This document shows, piece after piece, positions 5,471-6,389 of a stretch of DNA of 6,389 nt. Origin of the DNA: Sulfolobaceae archaeon (GTDB lineage: Archaea > Thermoproteota > Thermoprotei_A > Sulfolobales > Sulfolobaceae). The translations under genes were made by a program, and so were the position numbers. The stretch lies in the NCBI GenBank assembly GCA_028277025.1, contig JAPYVG010000086.1:1-6389 (forward strand), read 5' to 3'. The stretch's first letter is position 1, and every line of letters starts with the position of its first letter. Under the pieces are notes generated by a model. That model did no database searches. It was not told where the DNA came from and saw only the letters and a list, made by a program, of their open reading frames with translations.

Positions 5471-5909
5471 TATTTTTGTTCCACTGTTGTGAGGTACATG
5501 CATGACTTAATAGTTTTTCTAAAGTTGAACAACACTTACATGGGCTACGTCACAAAGGCTGAAGTGGAACTGGTTTCACGAGCAAACATCTCTCAAGTTT
5601 CCATAAAGTCTACAACGTCCCCGTACGTCTTCCTACTCAGTAACACCTCACAACTACAGATAGTTGGTGCGCCCTTAGGGAACTACATAATTACAGCTCA
5701 GACACCTCAAGGGGGTGTTAAATACCAGCGTCAAGGTGAACAACTCAAATGAAGTAATAAATGTGAGCTTAACTCACTACCAAAATGTTGCCAATCCCCT
5801 ACCTTTAATTACCACGAGCAGTAATGGTCTGCCGATCTTAGGGATTTCTATCATTATAGCACTTTTAGTCGCACTTGCTGTAACTATAACTCTAATGAGG
5901 AGGAGATAA
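5471..5909 (+). pseudogene. C-terminal part of a membrane-anchored surface protein, frameshifted
   Basis: The first frame (open from 5456, plausible homology from about 5475, earliest start-like codon GTG 5489) reads STVVRYMHDLIVFLKL and then a beta-rich, Ser/Thr/Asn-rich section with several N-glycosylation sequons. It includes LGNYIITAQTPQG, the pattern of small Ig-like or carboxypeptidase-regulatory-type domains in archaeal secreted proteins. At a G5 run (5711-5715) the coding sense moves to another frame: dropping one G gives TPQGVLNTSVKVNNSNEV. That frame ends with a single membrane helix, about LPILGISIIIALLVALAV, and a short MRRR tail at 5909, so the protein would be anchored with its bulk outside the cell. 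There is no signal peptide, promoter or Shine-Dalgarno motif, so the N-terminus is missing. The G5 shift alone could be a sequencing error; the missing 5' half could not. Confidence 0.65.
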
Positions 5910-5928
5910 CGTTTAATCATAAGACAAC

Positions 5929-5937
5929 TTTTTATAA
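5929..5937 (+). promoter_or_regulatory. TATA box without an obvious gene
   Basis: TTTTTATAA followed by GG is a strong TATA match. A transcript should start near 5959, but the first ATG (5973) opens only seven codons (MKIIHVI) before a stop. It may drive a non-coding RNA, mark a lost gene, or be chance just after the surface-protein remnant. Confidence 0.35.
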
Positions 5938-6034
5938 GGGAGTCTAGACTTCTCGTTCTACTCCCCCAACTAATGAAAATAATTCACGTCATATAAACCT
6001 TCTACCAGTGTAAAGCAGGAAGTGTACATCTTAA

Positions 6035-6043
6035 CCCCCCCCC
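6035..6043. repeat. C9 homopolymer
   Basis: Nine consecutive C residues preceded by TTAA. Such tracts change length easily by slippage. No reading frame crosses it with coding character, so any effect would be on transcription or as a scar. Confidence 0.7.
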
Positions 6044-6094
6044 ATAACTTTTGAGTTCCACATTACTCCTTCTAAGCAATTTTTGCGGTATATC

Positions 6095-6286
6095 CTATCT
6101 AATTTCCCGGTTAATAAAAACATTTATTCTACTAAACCTATACCTAAAAATCTCACAATAATTCACGACTATTGGATTTAGGTGACCACAGACTGGGCAT
6201 AATTTTCCCGGAAATTCACACCTACAAATCTCACAATAAACAACATCGTCTTGGTTCAAGTGACCACAAACAGGGTATTTCTTCAT
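6095..6286 (-). CDS. Small double zinc-ribbon protein, both ribbons damaged
   Basis: The 63-residue frame holds two tandem units 26 residues apart. Unit one, YPVCGHLN...YCEIC (residues 4-21), and unit two, CPVCGHLN...YCEIF (30-47), each match the CPxCGxxN...FCxxCG zinc-ribbon pattern but each lacks one of four zinc-binding cysteines: the first in unit one (Tyr4) and the last in unit two (Phe47). Each loss needs one base change (TGC to TAC, TGT to TTT). The tail SRINVFINREIR follows no known pattern, and relatives usually carry a further domain or membrane helix after the ribbons, so this may be a truncated, decaying copy. A weak TATA-like AAATAAATTA at 6311-6320 lies about 29 nt before ATG, and there is no Shine-Dalgarno motif. 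In Sulfolobales such ribbon proteins often occur near protein kinases, matching the kinase remnant nearby. It could equally be a pseudogene. Confidence 0.6.
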   Translation of the reverse strand: MKKYPVCGHLNQDDVVYCEICRCEFPGKLCPVCGHLNPIVVNYCEIFRYRFSRINVFINREIR

Positions 6287-6342
6287 GGTTAATTATATTT
6301 TATCTCTGGTTAATTTATTTAGAGCGCAAGGTGTAACCCCCT

Positions 6343-6367
6343 AAAAAACTCACCTAGTTTCGTGAGT
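6343..6367 (-). terminator. Hairpin plus T6, terminator-like
   Basis: On the minus strand ACTCAC, loop GAAACTAG, GTGAGT form a 6 bp perfect stem that runs straight into six T residues. This resembles an intrinsic terminator and would end a minus-strand transcript entering from beyond the right edge. Archaeal termination depends mostly on the T run, so the hairpin may be incidental. Confidence 0.35.
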
Positions 6368-6389
6368 AATCTTTAAATGTAAGTTTTTT

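Larger units (their letters stand above)
5910..6094. other. Intergenic region with a C9 tract
   Basis: No gene is seen between the surface-protein remnant and the end of the zinc-ribbon gene. It holds the orphan TATA box, a palindrome GTCTAGAC at 5942-5949, and a run of nine C residues at 6035-6043, which stands out in this AT-rich DNA. Confidence 0.5.

Noticed and set aside
5489..5491. GTG as a genuine start for the surface protein
   Set aside because: The frame is open further upstream with plausible homologous sequence, and there is no promoter, ribosome-binding site or signal peptide, so the N-terminus is lost.
1..6389. CRISPR array, tRNA or rRNA gene, intact insertion sequence
   Set aside because: No regularly spaced repeats, no cloverleaf-like or rRNA-like GC-rich segment, and no transposase with terminal repeats were seen by eye.

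Overview
The window looks like an accessory stretch of a thermoacidophilic crenarchaeal chromosome, most likely a member of the Sulfolobales. The pointers are a low G+C content (roughly one third by eye), ATA/AGA/AGG-rich coding, TATA-like boxes centred about 26-27 nt upstream of start codons (leaderless first genes), GTGAT Shine-Dalgarno motifs only in front of operon-internal genes, a eukaryotic-type protein kinase remnant with an HLDIKPQN catalytic loop, a ribbon-helix-helix antitoxin-like start, and a double zinc-ribbon protein. No rRNA, tRNA, CRISPR array or intact insertion sequence was found.

Left part, minus strand. Bases 1-125 hold the first 41 codons of a secreted protein that runs out of the window. 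Bases 306-3290 hold a compact, intact three-gene operon: a G1/G3/G4-bearing P-loop GTPase (2328-3290), a 516-residue soluble partner (772-2322), and a 149-residue four-helix membrane protein (306-755). The first gene is leaderless behind a clear TATA box; the next two each have a GTGAT ribosome-binding motif 4-5 nt before ATG. The layout recalls the GTPase-centred ternary conflict systems described by comparative genomics in bacteria (double-GTPase plus GTPase-associated protein 1 plus a membrane or effector subunit). That parallel is my inference, and it is the main candidate for a little-described system here.

Middle part, plus strand. Divergent from the operon, behind its own TATA box, is a gene of about 253 codons (3526-4285) broken twice by apparent single-base losses in homopolymers. 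Its middle segment, which has no start codon of its own, carries an HEYTH zincin motif. It is followed by an overlapping 94-codon gene (4263-4547) and a 53-codon ORF (4567-4728), neither recognised.

Right part, decayed genes. A good leaderless promoter drives only the first 13 codons of a ribbon-helix-helix protein (4991-5032) before the sequence becomes the tail of a protein-kinase remnant on the minus strand (5030-5469), which has lost its N-lobe and carries a stop codon and a frameshift. This abuts the C-terminal part of a membrane-anchored surface protein on the plus strand (5471-5909), which also lacks its N-terminus and has a shift in a G5 tract. One deletion across an ancestral divergent gene pair would explain the kinase/surface-protein junction. 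A 63-residue double zinc ribbon with one cysteine lost from each ribbon (6095-6286) and a terminator-like hairpin close the window. The contrast between an intact operon on the left and fragments on the right fits a fast-turnover accessory island.
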